From Melioribacteraceae bacterium (lineage in GTDB: Bacteria; Bacteroidota; Ignavibacteria; Ignavibacteriales; Melioribacteraceae), in the NCBI GenBank assembly GCA_026987055.1, contig JALSNL010000424.1, positions 1-6,890 of the forward strand: a stretch of DNA of 6,890 nucleotides. The letters are read 5' to 3'. Each line of letters begins with the position of its first letter. Positions within the stretch are counted from its first letter, which is position 1. Positions 1 through 6,856 of this stretch are shown piece after piece. A model generated the notes under the pieces. The model saw nothing but the letters and a program-made list of their open reading frames with translations, was not told the DNA's origin and did not search any database. The position numbers and the translations under genes were made by a program.

Positions 1-1
1 G

Positions 2-580
2 GGAAATATTTACAGAGGTCTTAATGCCGGCGAGCAAGGAATTGATCGAGTTACCGGAGATCAAATGGGAATGCTTGCAACCGTTATTAATGCTTTAGCT
101 TTGCAAAATGCTTTTGAAAACCACGGAATGTTTACACGTTTAATGACTTCTATAAACATGGAAGAAATTGCCGAACCATACATAAGAAGAAGAGCAATAC
201 GTCATTTGGAAAAAGGAAGAATTGTTATTTTTGGTGCCGGAACCGGACATCCGTATTTTAGTACGGATACAGCTGCTTCGTTAAGAGCTATTGAAATTGA
301 AGCTGAAGTTATTCTTAAAGGAACAAGAGTTGACGGAGTTTTTGATTCCGATCCGGAAAAAAATCCGAATGCTGCTATATTTAAAAAAATTACTTATCTT
401 GATGTTCTTAAAAAGAACTTAAGAGTTATGGATATGACTGCTATTAGTTTGTGTCAAGAAAATGAATTACCAATAATAATTTTTAACATGAACAAACCTA
501 ATAATTTATTGAAAGTTGTTACAGGTAAAAAAATTGGCTCCGCAGTTTCAAACCATACCGTAAAAAAAAATAAACAATAA
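2..580 (+). CDS. pyrH: UMP kinase (uridylate kinase), 5'-truncated by the window edge
   Basis: This cytoplasmic enzyme phosphorylates UMP to UDP with ATP in pyrimidine nucleotide synthesis. It is a bacterial hexameric amino-acid-kinase-fold enzyme, unrelated to eukaryotic UMP/CMP kinases. The reading frame is open from base 2, and its first residues GNIYRG are the end of the family's GGGN(L/I)(F/Y)RG nucleotide-binding motif, so about 55 N-terminal residues lie outside the window. Other family blocks follow in order: [16 protein letters not shown], the [15 protein letters not shown] loop (fragment residues about 78-92), [17 protein letters not shown], and a C-terminal [13 protein letters not shown]. 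The ATG at 65 is internal (Met of the GDQMGM motif) and is not the start. The protein ends in a short Lys/Asn-rich tail. It stops 20 bp before frr, the usual pairing. Identification is firm from motif order; only the N-terminus is unseen. Confidence 0.96.
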   Translation, partial: GNIYRGLNAGEQGIDRVTGDQMGMLATVINALALQNAFENHGMFTRLMTSINMEEIAEPYIRRRAIRHLEKGRIVIFGAGTGHPYFSTDTAASLRAIEIEAEVILKGTRVDGVFDSDPEKNPNAAIFKKITYLDVLKKNLRVMDMTAISLCQENELPIIIFNMNKPNNLLKVVTGKKIGSAVSNHTVKKNKQ

Positions 581-588
581 ATTTACTT

Positions 589-595
589 AGAGAGG
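589..595 (+). promoter_or_regulatory. Ribosome binding site of frr
   Basis: AGAGAGG lies 5 nt upstream of the ATG at 601, in the short pyrH-frr gap. It is a good purine-rich Shine-Dalgarno match and supports that ATG as the frr start. Confidence 0.7.
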
Positions 596-600
596 TTATT

Positions 601-1155
601 ATGAATTCTATAATTGAAGATGCTATTCGTAGAATGGATAAATCTATCAATGCCTTTAAAAGTGAAATAGTCAAAATTAGAACAGGCAAGGCTTCTACAG
701 CTTTGTTAGATGGAATTAAGATTGATTATTACGGAACTAAAACACCTTTAAACCAAGTTGCCAATGTTAGTGTTTTAGATTCGCATACACTATCCATTAC
801 ACCTTGGGATAAAAGTATTGTTAATGACGTTGATAAAGCAATTCTAACAGCTGACTTGGGACTAAATCCTGTAAGTGACGGTACAAACATTAAAGTTCCG
901 ATTCCACCGTTAAACGAAGAAAGACGGAAAGAGCTTGTAAAATTAGTTAAAAAATTTGGGGAAGATTGTAAAATTGCTATTAGAAACATAAGAAGAGATG
1001 CTAACGAACATTTGAAAAGAGCTGAAAAAGAAAAAGAATTAAGTGAAGATTTAAGACACGATGCAGAAAATGAAGTGCAAAAATACACCGATGAACATAT
1101 AAAAAAAATAGACGAAATTATTAAACATAAAGAAGCGGAAATTCTGGAAGTTTAA
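601..1155 (+). CDS. frr: Ribosome recycling factor
   Basis: RRF acts with EF-G in the cytoplasm to split post-termination ribosomes so the subunits can be reused. The 184-residue product is close to the usual length (E. coli 185). It has the expected two-domain layout: an N-terminal helix of the three-helix bundle (about 1-30, with KIRTGKAS at 25-32), the small beta domain (about 31-104, with YYGTKTPLNQVANVSV and PWDKS), then two long C-terminal helices (about 105-184). The conserved IRNIRRDAN block is at 127-135. It includes Arg132, which aligns with the functionally important Arg132 of E. coli RRF. The start is supported by a Shine-Dalgarno sequence at 589-595. The gene follows pyrH by 20 bp, so the two are almost certainly cotranscribed, and a stem-loop at 1200-1253 follows. 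Nothing in the protein looks abnormal. Confidence 0.98.
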   Translation: MNSIIEDAIRRMDKSINAFKSEIVKIRTGKASTALLDGIKIDYYGTKTPLNQVANVSVLDSHTLSITPWDKSIVNDVDKAILTADLGLNPVSDGTNIKVPIPPLNEERRKELVKLVKKFGEDCKIAIRNIRRDANEHLKRAEKEKELSEDLRHDAENEVQKYTDEHIKKIDEIIKHKEAEILEV

Positions 1156-1199
1156 TTATTCTTAAAAACAATTTTTTCATTAAAATATCTATAAATTTT

Positions 1200-1257
1200 A
1201 TAGTGTCGAATCTCCTGCTTGCCCGCTTTTGGGTTGAATGGTTTCGACACTATTTTT
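1200..1257 (+). terminator. Stem-loop with T-run after frr; probable terminator with an unusually long loop
   Basis: The arms TAGTGTCGAA (1201-1210) and TTCGACACTA (1243-1252) are perfect 10-bp inverted repeats, extended by an A-T pair at 1200/1253. Five T residues follow at 1251-1257, interrupted only by A1252 inside the stem. It sits 45 bp after the frr stop, so termination of the pyrH-frr transcript is the simplest reading. The 32-nt loop is odd for a terminator. It is much richer in G+C than its surroundings and can form an inner hairpin, CCC at 1222-1224 with GGG at 1231-1233, around a 6-nt loop. It could instead be, or derive from, a short dispersed palindromic element. Confidence 0.65.
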
Positions 1258-1423
1258 ACATATCAAAATAGAACCGATAAAATTATTCATACCCTTTCTC
1301 ACTTATAATTATAAAATCGATTACTTATATAATTTTACTTTAAAATATCCTCTTTTAATTTTTACCTTTCAATGAATTTATCTATTTTTAATTAGACAAT
1401 TTTATCTTATAAAATAAATTTTT

Positions 1424-1429
1424 GGAGAG
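1424..1429 (+). promoter_or_regulatory. Ribosome binding site of maeB
   Basis: GGAGAG lies 6 nt upstream of the ATG at 1436. It is a strong Shine-Dalgarno match inside otherwise very AT-rich sequence, and it fixes the malic enzyme start. Confidence 0.75.
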
Positions 1430-1435
1430 TTCGTA

Positions 1436-3691
1436 ATGAACATTAGAAAAGAAGAAGCATTAAAATACCATAGCGAAGGACGACATGGTAAAATTGAGGT
1501 TGTTGCAACCAAACCCTGTTATACATCACGTGAACTTTCATTAGCTTACACACCTGGAGTAGCAGAACCTTGTAGAGAAATTGAAAAAAATGATAATGAT
1601 GTTTTCAAATATACAGCAAAAGGAAACCTGGTTGCTGTTGTTACTAATGGAACAGCTGTTTTAGGACTTGGCAATATTGGTCCACATGCAGGCAAACCTG
1701 TAATGGAAGGTAAAGGCGTTCTTTTTAAAAGATTTGCCGATATCGATGTTTTTGATATAGAATTAAAAACAATGGATCCAAAAGAAATTATTAAAACATG
1801 CCAATTATTAGAACCTACCTTTGGCGGAATTAACTTAGAAGATATTAAAGCTCCTGAATGTTTTGAAGTTGAAGAAGAATTAAAGAAAACAATGAATATT
1901 CCTGTTTTCCATGACGACCAACATGGAACGGCAATAATTTCTTGTGCAGCATTAATAAATGCTGTAGAAATTGCGGGAAAAAGTTTAGAAGAAGTTCGTG
2001 TTGTCGCCTCCGGAGCAGGCGCTGCTGCAATTGCCTGTTGTAATTTATACGTTAGTGCCGGTGTTAAAAGAGAAAATATTTTTATGTTCGATTCTAAAGG
2101 GCTTATTCATAAAGAACGTACTGATCTTAACAAATATAAAAAATTATTTGCCGGTGAAAAAAAATTCAATTCTCTAGACGAAGCTATGAATGGAGCCGAT
2201 GTTTTTGTCGGGCTTTCGAAAGCCGGTGTAATTTCGCAAGATATGGTTAAAACAATGGCTCCGAATGCAATTGTATTTGCTATGGCTAATCCCGATCCTG
2301 AAATTACATACGAAGAGGTTAAAGAAGTTAGAGACGATATAATAATGGCTACCGGAAGAAGTGACTATCCAAACCAAGTTAATAACGTACTGGGCTTTCC
2401 TTTTATTTTTAGAGGTGCATTAGATGTTAGAGCAACCGGAATAAATGAAGAAATGAAAATGGCCGCTGTAAAAGCCTTAGCCAACTTAGCTAAGGAAGAT
2501 GTTCCCGAAGTGGTTTTACAAGCCTACAGTGGCGACGATTTCTCATTTGGCACAGACTATATAATTCCAAAACCATTTGATCCCCGTGTTTTATGGAAAG
2601 TTGCTCCTGCTGTTGCTAAAGCTGCTGTAGAAACAGGAGTTGCCAGACATACAATTACAAACTGGGAACAATATGAAGAAGAATTACAAGAACGTTTAGG
2701 GTATTCGCAAGAAATTTTAAGACTTATGATTCATAAAGCTAAGAAAAGTCCTAAAAGAGTTATATATCCGGAAGGAGAAGAAGAAAAAATTATCCGTGCA
2801 GCAAATGCAGTTGCTTTAGAGGGAATTGCAAAACCAATACTTGTTGGGAATAAGAATATAATACTTTCAACTATTCGCGAACTTGGAATGGATGAAAAGA
2901 TTTTTGAAATTATAAATATCCATGAATGTGAAAAATGTAAAAACTATGCCGAAGAATTTTTTAAATTACGTCAAAGAAAAGGAATAACATTAAAACGTGC
3001 ACATTCATATATGCGTAACCCTAATTATTATGCTCCTATGGCCATTAAAATGGGAGATGCCGATGCTTTAATAAGTGGAATTACACGCAGATATCCCGAT
3101 ACAATTAGACCGGCATTACAAATTGTAGGATTAAAAGAAAACTTTAAAGTTGTTTCTGCAATGCATATTGTTATAAATAATAGAAAAGTGTATTTCTTTG
3201 CAGATACAACCGTTAACATTAAACCGGACGCCGAAACTTTAGCGCAAATTGCAATTTCTACAGCAGATACTGTTAGAGAATTTGATATTTCTCCCAAAGT
3301 AGCAATGCTCTCATTCAGTAATTTTGGCAGCTCAAAAAATTCGGAGACCGATAAAATTGCTAAAGCTACAGAAATAGTTAAAAATTTAAGACCCGACATT
3401 ACAATAGATGGAGAAATGCGTTTTGATACGGCAATAAACCCATCTGTAGCTAAAGAAAGATTTCCTTTTTCACAAATTAAAGGAAACGCTAATGTGCTTA
3501 TCTTCCCTGATTTGAATTCGGGAAATATTGCATATAAAATGATGAAAAACCTTACTAACTCTACTGTATTTGGTCCTGTGCTGATGGGTATGAAAAAACC
3601 TGTTCATATTTTACCGAGAGAATCATCCGTAGAAGATATTATTAATCTAACTGCAATTGCTGTTGTTGATTCAATCAATAATTCAAAATAA
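1436..3691 (+). CDS. maeB: Malic enzyme with C-terminal phosphotransacetylase-like domain (MaeB type)
   Basis: It oxidatively decarboxylates malate to pyruvate and CO2 while reducing a nicotinamide cofactor, usually NADP+ in this hybrid class. This supplies NADPH and pyruvate from the TCA cycle in the cytoplasm. At 751 residues it matches the hybrid class (E. coli MaeB about 759). The N-terminal malic domain carries AYTPGVAEPC (Tyr38 the likely acid/base), EGKGVLFK (Lys93 the likely catalytic Lys), GGINLEDIKAP (metal ligands Glu135 and Asp136) and HDDQHGTA (Asp161). The Rossmann domain has ASGAGAAA at 191-198 and ANPDPE at 284-289. From about residue 430 to the end is a Pta-like domain with the LIFPDLNSGNIAYK signature at 688-701. 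In characterised MaeB proteins this half is non-catalytic and senses acetyl-CoA. Consistently, Pta's active-site Ser is Pro727 here, while the neighbouring Arg (728) and Asp (734) positions are kept. The gene appears monocistronic, with about 280 bp upstream and a strong terminator downstream. Cofactor choice is not certain from sequence. Confidence 0.95.
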   Translation: MNIRKEEALKYHSEGRHGKIEVVATKPCYTSRELSLAYTPGVAEPCREIEKNDNDVFKYTAKGNLVAVVTNGTAVLGLGNIGPHAGKPVMEGKGVLFKRFADIDVFDIELKTMDPKEIIKTCQLLEPTFGGINLEDIKAPECFEVEEELKKTMNIPVFHDDQHGTAIISCAALINAVEIAGKSLEEVRVVASGAGAAAIACCNLYVSAGVKRENIFMFDSKGLIHKERTDLNKYKKLFAGEKKFNSLDEAMNGADVFVGLSKAGVISQDMVKTMAPNAIVFAMANPDPEITYEEVKEVRDDIIMATGRSDYPNQVNNVLGFPFIFRGALDVRATGINEEMKMAAVKALANLAKEDVPEVVLQAYSGDDFSFGTDYIIPKPFDPRVLWKVAPAVAKAAVETGVARHTITNWEQYEEELQERLGYSQEILRLMIHKAKKSPKRVIYPEGEEEKIIRAANAVALEGIAKPILVGNKNIILSTIRELGMDEKIFEIINIHECEKCKNYAEEFFKLRQRKGITLKRAHSYMRNPNYYAPMAIKMGDADALISGITRRYPDTIRPALQIVGLKENFKVVSAMHIVINNRKVYFFADTTVNIKPDAETLAQIAISTADTVREFDISPKVAMLSFSNFGSSKNSETDKIAKATEIVKNLRPDITIDGEMRFDTAINPSVAKERFPFSQIKGNANVLIFPDLNSGNIAYKMMKNLTNSTVFGPVLMGMKKPVHILPRESSVEDIINLTAIAVVDSINNSK

Positions 3692-3704
3692 ATAAAAATA
3701 ATAT

Positions 3705-3733
3705 TAGTCCCGGTTTTTAATCCGGGACTATTT
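3705..3733 (+). terminator. Rho-independent terminator after maeB
   Basis: TAGTCCCGG (3705-3713) pairs perfectly with CCGGGACTA (3722-3730) around an 8-nt T-rich loop. It lies 13 bp after the malic enzyme stop in AT-rich DNA. The downstream tail is only TTTATT, so it is a short T-run. The upstream side is A-rich, giving a T-rich tail for transcripts from the other strand, so the hairpin may work in both directions. Confidence 0.8.
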
Positions 3734-3920
3734 ATTAAAAGTTGACATTCAAAACTTTCTTCTTTGAAAATTAGCCCAAACTAAAATTATACAAACCACT
3801 AACTCAACTTCAGTTTTGTACCAAACTTCAATTAGTAAATTTTGATTTTATTATTCCAAAATCCACTATGTAATTAGTATATTTAAAGTTTTAATATTGT
3901 GTTATTAACATACAGCTAAA

Positions 3921-4547
3921 ATGCTGAAAAATATAATTTATATTACTTCAAGTATAATATTTTTTTTTGCCGGAATTATTGTTTACGGAATAATTCTAAA
4001 CCTTCGGGAAATAAAATTATCCGAGGCAATGAAACAAAAGGACTTAGCCCAAATTACTAATCCTTCTATTATTATCCACCGGAAAAATTATACACTTGAT
4101 CTTTATTCCGATTCTATTAAAGTTAAACAATACAAAGTTGTTTTTGGTAGAAATAACGGTTTTGAAAAAAAATCTAAAGATGATTTTATAACTCCAATTG
4201 GCAATTACAAAATTTGCGATATAGATACTAATTTTATTTATTATAAAAGATTAAAACTTAACTATCCGAATATACAGGACGCTGAAAGGAACTTAAGAGA
4301 AAAAAGGATTTCCAAAGTAGAATATATAACAATTGTTAATTCACTTAAAGAGAACAATTGTTCTTACGATTACACAAAATTAGGTGGTAATATTAGTATT
4401 CACGGTATTGGAAAATATAACTTAATATTTAAAAATCTTCCGTTTGTTTTTAATTGGACTAACGGTTCAATTGCACTTAGCAACGAAGATATAGATGAAC
4501 TTTGCTCTGTCGTTCATATCGGGACTAAAGTAAAAATTATTCATTGA
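3921..4547 (+). CDS. Membrane-anchored L,D-transpeptidase (YkuD-fold, YafK-like) protein with catalytic Cys replaced by Ser
   Basis: YkuD-domain enzymes use a Cys to make or remove 3-3 links in peptidoglycan or to attach proteins to it. Residues about 4-27 are a hydrophobic membrane segment with few preceding charges. The remainder is probably periplasmic on a single N-terminal anchor. The YkuD domain runs from about 49 to 208: an IIIHRKNYTLDLY strand, FITPIGNYKI (89-98), LKLNYPNIQDA (111-121), GGNISIHGIG with the conserved His161-Gly162, and NWTNGSIALSNEDIDEL (178-194), ending in a GTKVKI strand. In active relatives the last motif reads NWTxGCIAL. Here the Cys position is Ser183 (TCA, 4467-4469), and the only nearby Cys (195) is outside the motif. 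The start lacks a Shine-Dalgarno sequence, but it is the first ATG and includes the whole membrane segment. The next in-frame Met (37) would remove that segment. It is probably cotranscribed with the Omp85 gene 9 bp downstream. The fold is clear; enzymatic activity is doubtful. Confidence 0.85.
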   Translation: MLKNIIYITSSIIFFFAGIIVYGIILNLREIKLSEAMKQKDLAQITNPSIIIHRKNYTLDLYSDSIKVKQYKVVFGRNNGFEKKSKDDFITPIGNYKICDIDTNFIYYKRLKLNYPNIQDAERNLREKRISKVEYITIVNSLKENNCSYDYTKLGGNISIHGIGKYNLIFKNLPFVFNWTNGSIALSNEDIDELCSVVHIGTKVKIIH

Positions 4548-4556
4548 TTTTATTAT

Positions 4557-6731
4557 ATGAAATTATTTAAAAAACATAGATTAATTTTGCTACTCATATT
4601 GTTATTGGCAGAGTTATCATTTCCCCAAATAAATTTAGCACAAAATAAAGAAATAAAAATTGAATTATCATCTATCAATTTTGTTGGAAATAAATATTTT
4701 ACAACAACAGAGTTGGAAAATGTAATATACTCAAAAGAATCTCCGGGATGGCTCTCCCAATTCTTAAATAGCTTTACAAATTTCGGTAGTCCTCCAACCT
4801 ATTTCGATTCTTTAGCTATCGATGACGATATTCAATTTCTAGAAAACTTTTATAAGGAAAACGGATTTTTTAAGACTAAAATCAGAGCAAAGTATTCCAT
4901 AACAAAAGGAAAGAAAAAAGAAGCTACTTTAACATTTTATATTGAAGAAGGACCTCCATCACTAATAAGATACTATAAATATTCCGGTCTTGATAGTCTA
5001 TCGGAAGATTTTAAAAATAATATTAAAAATCTTATTACCATTGATAGCACTGATCAATATTCTTCGAAATTATTAGAAGACAATAATTACCGGATACTGA
5101 GTTTTCTAAAAGACCATGGTTATATGCTTGCAGAATATGCAAAACCTATTGTTGAAATAGACACAATGAAAAACATTGTTGATATTTCTGTGGAATTTAA
5201 ATTAGGTAAACAATATAAAATTTCCGAAGTAACTGTTGAAAAAACCGGTGTTGGGAAAAACTTAGTTAGTGATGAACTGATAAAAGAAGTAACCAATATA
5301 AAACCTAATCATTATTACAGTTATCATGAAATAAAATTAGCACAAGTAAGATTATACAGAACCAATTTATTTTCTTCGGCAGTAATATTGGCAGGCAAAC
5401 CGGATTCATTATTAAATTTTGTCCCGATTAAAATATCTACCGATGTTGGTTTGCTCAATGAAATTTCCCCTGAAATAATAGGAATAAATGATGATAATAC
5501 TTTTAAGCTGGGACTAAGTTTAAGTTTTATAAAAAAAAATTTTCTTGGAGACGCACGTAAATTAACAATAAGTACATCTGCTGCCGCAAGAAACATAACA
5601 AGGTTTCTAACTAATTTTAGTCTGAATAGCGAGCAAATTTACGGATATGCCGATTTAAGATTAAGTTTGGAACAACCTTTTTTGTTTGGGAAACCTATTA
5701 ATACCAGACTTGAAACATTTGGCACTGTTGAAAAGAAACAAAATGAATGGAATGCAAATATCTACGGCATTAATCTTAATTTAGATTTTGAATTACCAAA
5801 ATATGCCTATCTAACTTCGCTTTCCACTTATGCTGAACTGCAAAACTCAAAATATATTTTCCAAGAAAGTTATATCAGAAATATATTTGCCGATTACTTA
5901 CGCAGAGAAAAATATAATTTATATCCCCAAGGTTCTCTTGTAGATTCTTTAATTACCAATGAACTTGATTCATTAGTAACAGGTTCCAAATCCAGTAATA
6001 GTAACAACCTTATTCTTGGTATTAGATTAGGTTCAAATAACACTGATGATCTTTTGTTTCCTACAAGAGGATATTCAATATCTTTATTGCTCGAAGATGG
6101 AAATTTACTTCCTTACTTATTAACATCTTTTGATGAAAACAAACAAGCCGCTTATTATAAAATTGTATTAACTTCAACAATGTATCTTCCTTTTTTAGAA
6201 CAAGGACAAGATGCTTTGGGAATGAAACTAAAAATTGGGAATATTCAAACTTATAAAGGTTTTCCGGTTAACATACCGTTAAACCAAAGATTTTCGGTTG
6301 GCGGCAGTAACTCAATACGTGGTTGGAAAGCACGCGATAACACTTTAGCTTTACACGAAGCTCAATTACCGGAAAATCCTACCAAAGAAGAACTGGATAA
6401 TTATTTTTCACGCGGCATTGCTCCAGGGGGATTTTTCTTATTCGAAGGTTCATTTGAAGCCAGAACACATTTAACAAAAACTATAGGAACAGCTTTATTT
6501 CTTGATTATGGAAACGTTTGGTATAATGTAAAAGATTTTAGATTTGATAATATTGCTGTTGCCGCCGGATTCGGATTCAGGTATTATTCCGAGTTTGTTC
6601 CGGTTAGAATTGACGTTGGTTTTAAACTTTATAATCCTTACGACAGAAGAAGTTTATTGGAACGTTTTAATGATTCCAGAGGTTTACTAAACAATATGGA
6701 AATTCAAATAGGAATTGGAGAAGCTTTCTAA
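4557..6731 (+). CDS. Omp85-family outer-membrane protein (BamA/TamA-like), POTRA repeats plus beta-barrel
   Basis: Omp85 proteins insert or translocate proteins at the outer membrane. The 724-residue product starts with a signal peptide: basic KKHR at 5-8, a Leu/Ile-rich core at 9-18, and cleavage possibly near Ala28. About three POTRA-like repeats follow. POTRA1 is about 33-131 (INFVGNKYFTTTEL, then FYKENGFFKTKI), POTRA2 about 133-217 (with FLKDHGYMLAEY), and POTRA3 about 219-300 (ISEVTVEKTG, then RLYRTNLFSSAVI). The rest, about 305-724, is the 16-strand D15/BamA-type barrel, with a FPTRG motif at 501-505, the lumenal-loop motif IRGW (Arg588-Gly589) after GGSNS, and a C-terminal Phe ending the last strand. 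Three POTRAs fit TamA-like or short BamA-like members rather than five-POTRA BamA, so no gene symbol is given. No clear Shine-Dalgarno sequence precedes the ATG. The 9-bp gap to the YkuD-fold gene suggests coupled expression. It is complete and shows no frameshift. Confidence 0.92.
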   Translation: MKLFKKHRLILLLILLLAELSFPQINLAQNKEIKIELSSINFVGNKYFTTTELENVIYSKESPGWLSQFLNSFTNFGSPPTYFDSLAIDDDIQFLENFYKENGFFKTKIRAKYSITKGKKKEATLTFYIEEGPPSLIRYYKYSGLDSLSEDFKNNIKNLITIDSTDQYSSKLLEDNNYRILSFLKDHGYMLAEYAKPIVEIDTMKNIVDISVEFKLGKQYKISEVTVEKTGVGKNLVSDELIKEVTNIKPNHYYSYHEIKLAQVRLYRTNLFSSAVILAGKPDSLLNFVPIKISTDVGLLNEISPEIIGINDDNTFKLGLSLSFIKKNFLGDARKLTISTSAAARNITRFLTNFSLNSEQIYGYADLRLSLEQPFLFGKPINTRLETFGTVEKKQNEWNANIYGINLNLDFELPKYAYLTSLSTYAELQNSKYIFQESYIRNIFADYLRREKYNLYPQGSLVDSLITNELDSLVTGSKSSNSNNLILGIRLGSNNTDDLLFPTRGYSISLLLEDGNLLPYLLTSFDENKQAAYYKIVLTSTMYLPFLEQGQDALGMKLKIGNIQTYKGFPVNIPLNQRFSVGGSNSIRGWKARDNTLALHEAQLPENPTKEELDNYFSRGIAPGGFFLFEGSFEARTHLTKTIGTALFLDYGNVWYNVKDFRFDNIAVAAGFGFRYYSEFVPVRIDVGFKLYNPYDRRSLLERFNDSRGLLNNMEIQIGIGEAF

Positions 6732-6748
6732 ATTATTATCCTTAAATC

Positions 6749-6779
6749 AAATTGCTTCAACTGATAGTTAATTTTTTTT
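6749..6779 (+). terminator. Weak hairpin plus T8 after the Omp85 gene
   Basis: AACT (6759-6762) and AGTT (6766-6769) form a 4-bp stem around GAT. AAATT (6749-6753) can pair with AATTT (6770-6774) below it, across a bulge. Eight T residues run from 6772 to 6779. The T-run and the position, 18 to 48 bp after the stop, fit a terminator, but the stem is AT-rich and weak, so the call is tentative. Confidence 0.35.
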
Positions 6780-6833
6780 ACAAAACTAGTGTTATGTTAA
6801 TTTATAAATGACGGTAATCTAAAAACTCACCCC

Positions 6834-6852
6834 TCCAAAGGAGTCCTTTGGA
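6834..6852. repeat. Perfect 19-bp palindrome, first unit of the right-edge repeat cluster
   Basis: TCCAAAGGA (6834-6842) is followed by one G and then its exact reverse complement TCCTTTGGA (6844-6852). Each 9-bp arm is itself nearly palindromic, with TCC/GGA around AAA. It contains no coding sequence and lies about 100 bp past the Omp85 stop. Together with the next palindrome it resembles dispersed intergenic repeats seen in many Bacteroidota-group genomes. That resemblance is from memory and unsearched. Confidence 0.75.
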
Positions 6853-6856
6853 CAAC

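Noticed and set aside
729..1088. 119-codon open frame on the minus strand inside frr
   Set aside because: It lies wholly antisense to a strongly conserved gene. Its product is Ser/Phe/Leu-rich, the usual result of reading AT-rich coding DNA backwards, and no family is recognisable.
1201..1252. Possible short coding sequence through the frr-maeB hairpin on the minus strand
   Set aside because: The reverse strand is open across the hairpin, but it has no start codon or ribosome site nearby and is far too short. The inverted-repeat structure explains the sequence better.
1304..1309. TATAAT upstream of maeB as a -10 box
   Set aside because: A perfect hexamer is expected by chance in a spacer this AT-rich, and no recognisable -35 or TTG element lies at the right distance. 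A maeB promoter must exist in 1258-1423, but I cannot place it.
1845..2377. Two minus-strand open frames of 61 and 67 codons inside the malic enzyme gene
   Set aside because: Both are antisense shadows of the conserved malic and Rossmann domains, with low-complexity products and no recognisable family or ribosome site.
3028..3399. 123-codon minus-strand open frame in the Pta-like region of maeB
   Set aside because: It is antisense to a conserved domain. The hydrophobic look of its product comes from reverse-reading the Ala/Ile-rich coding strand.
3742..3770. TTGACA hexamer after the maeB terminator as a possible -35 box
   Set aside because: The hexamer matches the sigma-70 consensus, but at 16-18 bp spacing there is no acceptable -10 box. 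No Bacteroidota-type TAnnTTTG box lies at a suitable distance, and the next start codon is about 170 bp away.
3892..3899. TAATATTG as a Bacteroidota -7 element before the YkuD-fold gene
   Set aside because: It has one mismatch to TAnnTTTG and no TTG at the expected -33 position, so it is not distinguishable from background AT-rich sequence.
5324..5596. 90-codon minus-strand open frame inside the Omp85 gene
   Set aside because: It lies antisense to the POTRA3/barrel junction and has no recognisable motif or upstream signal.
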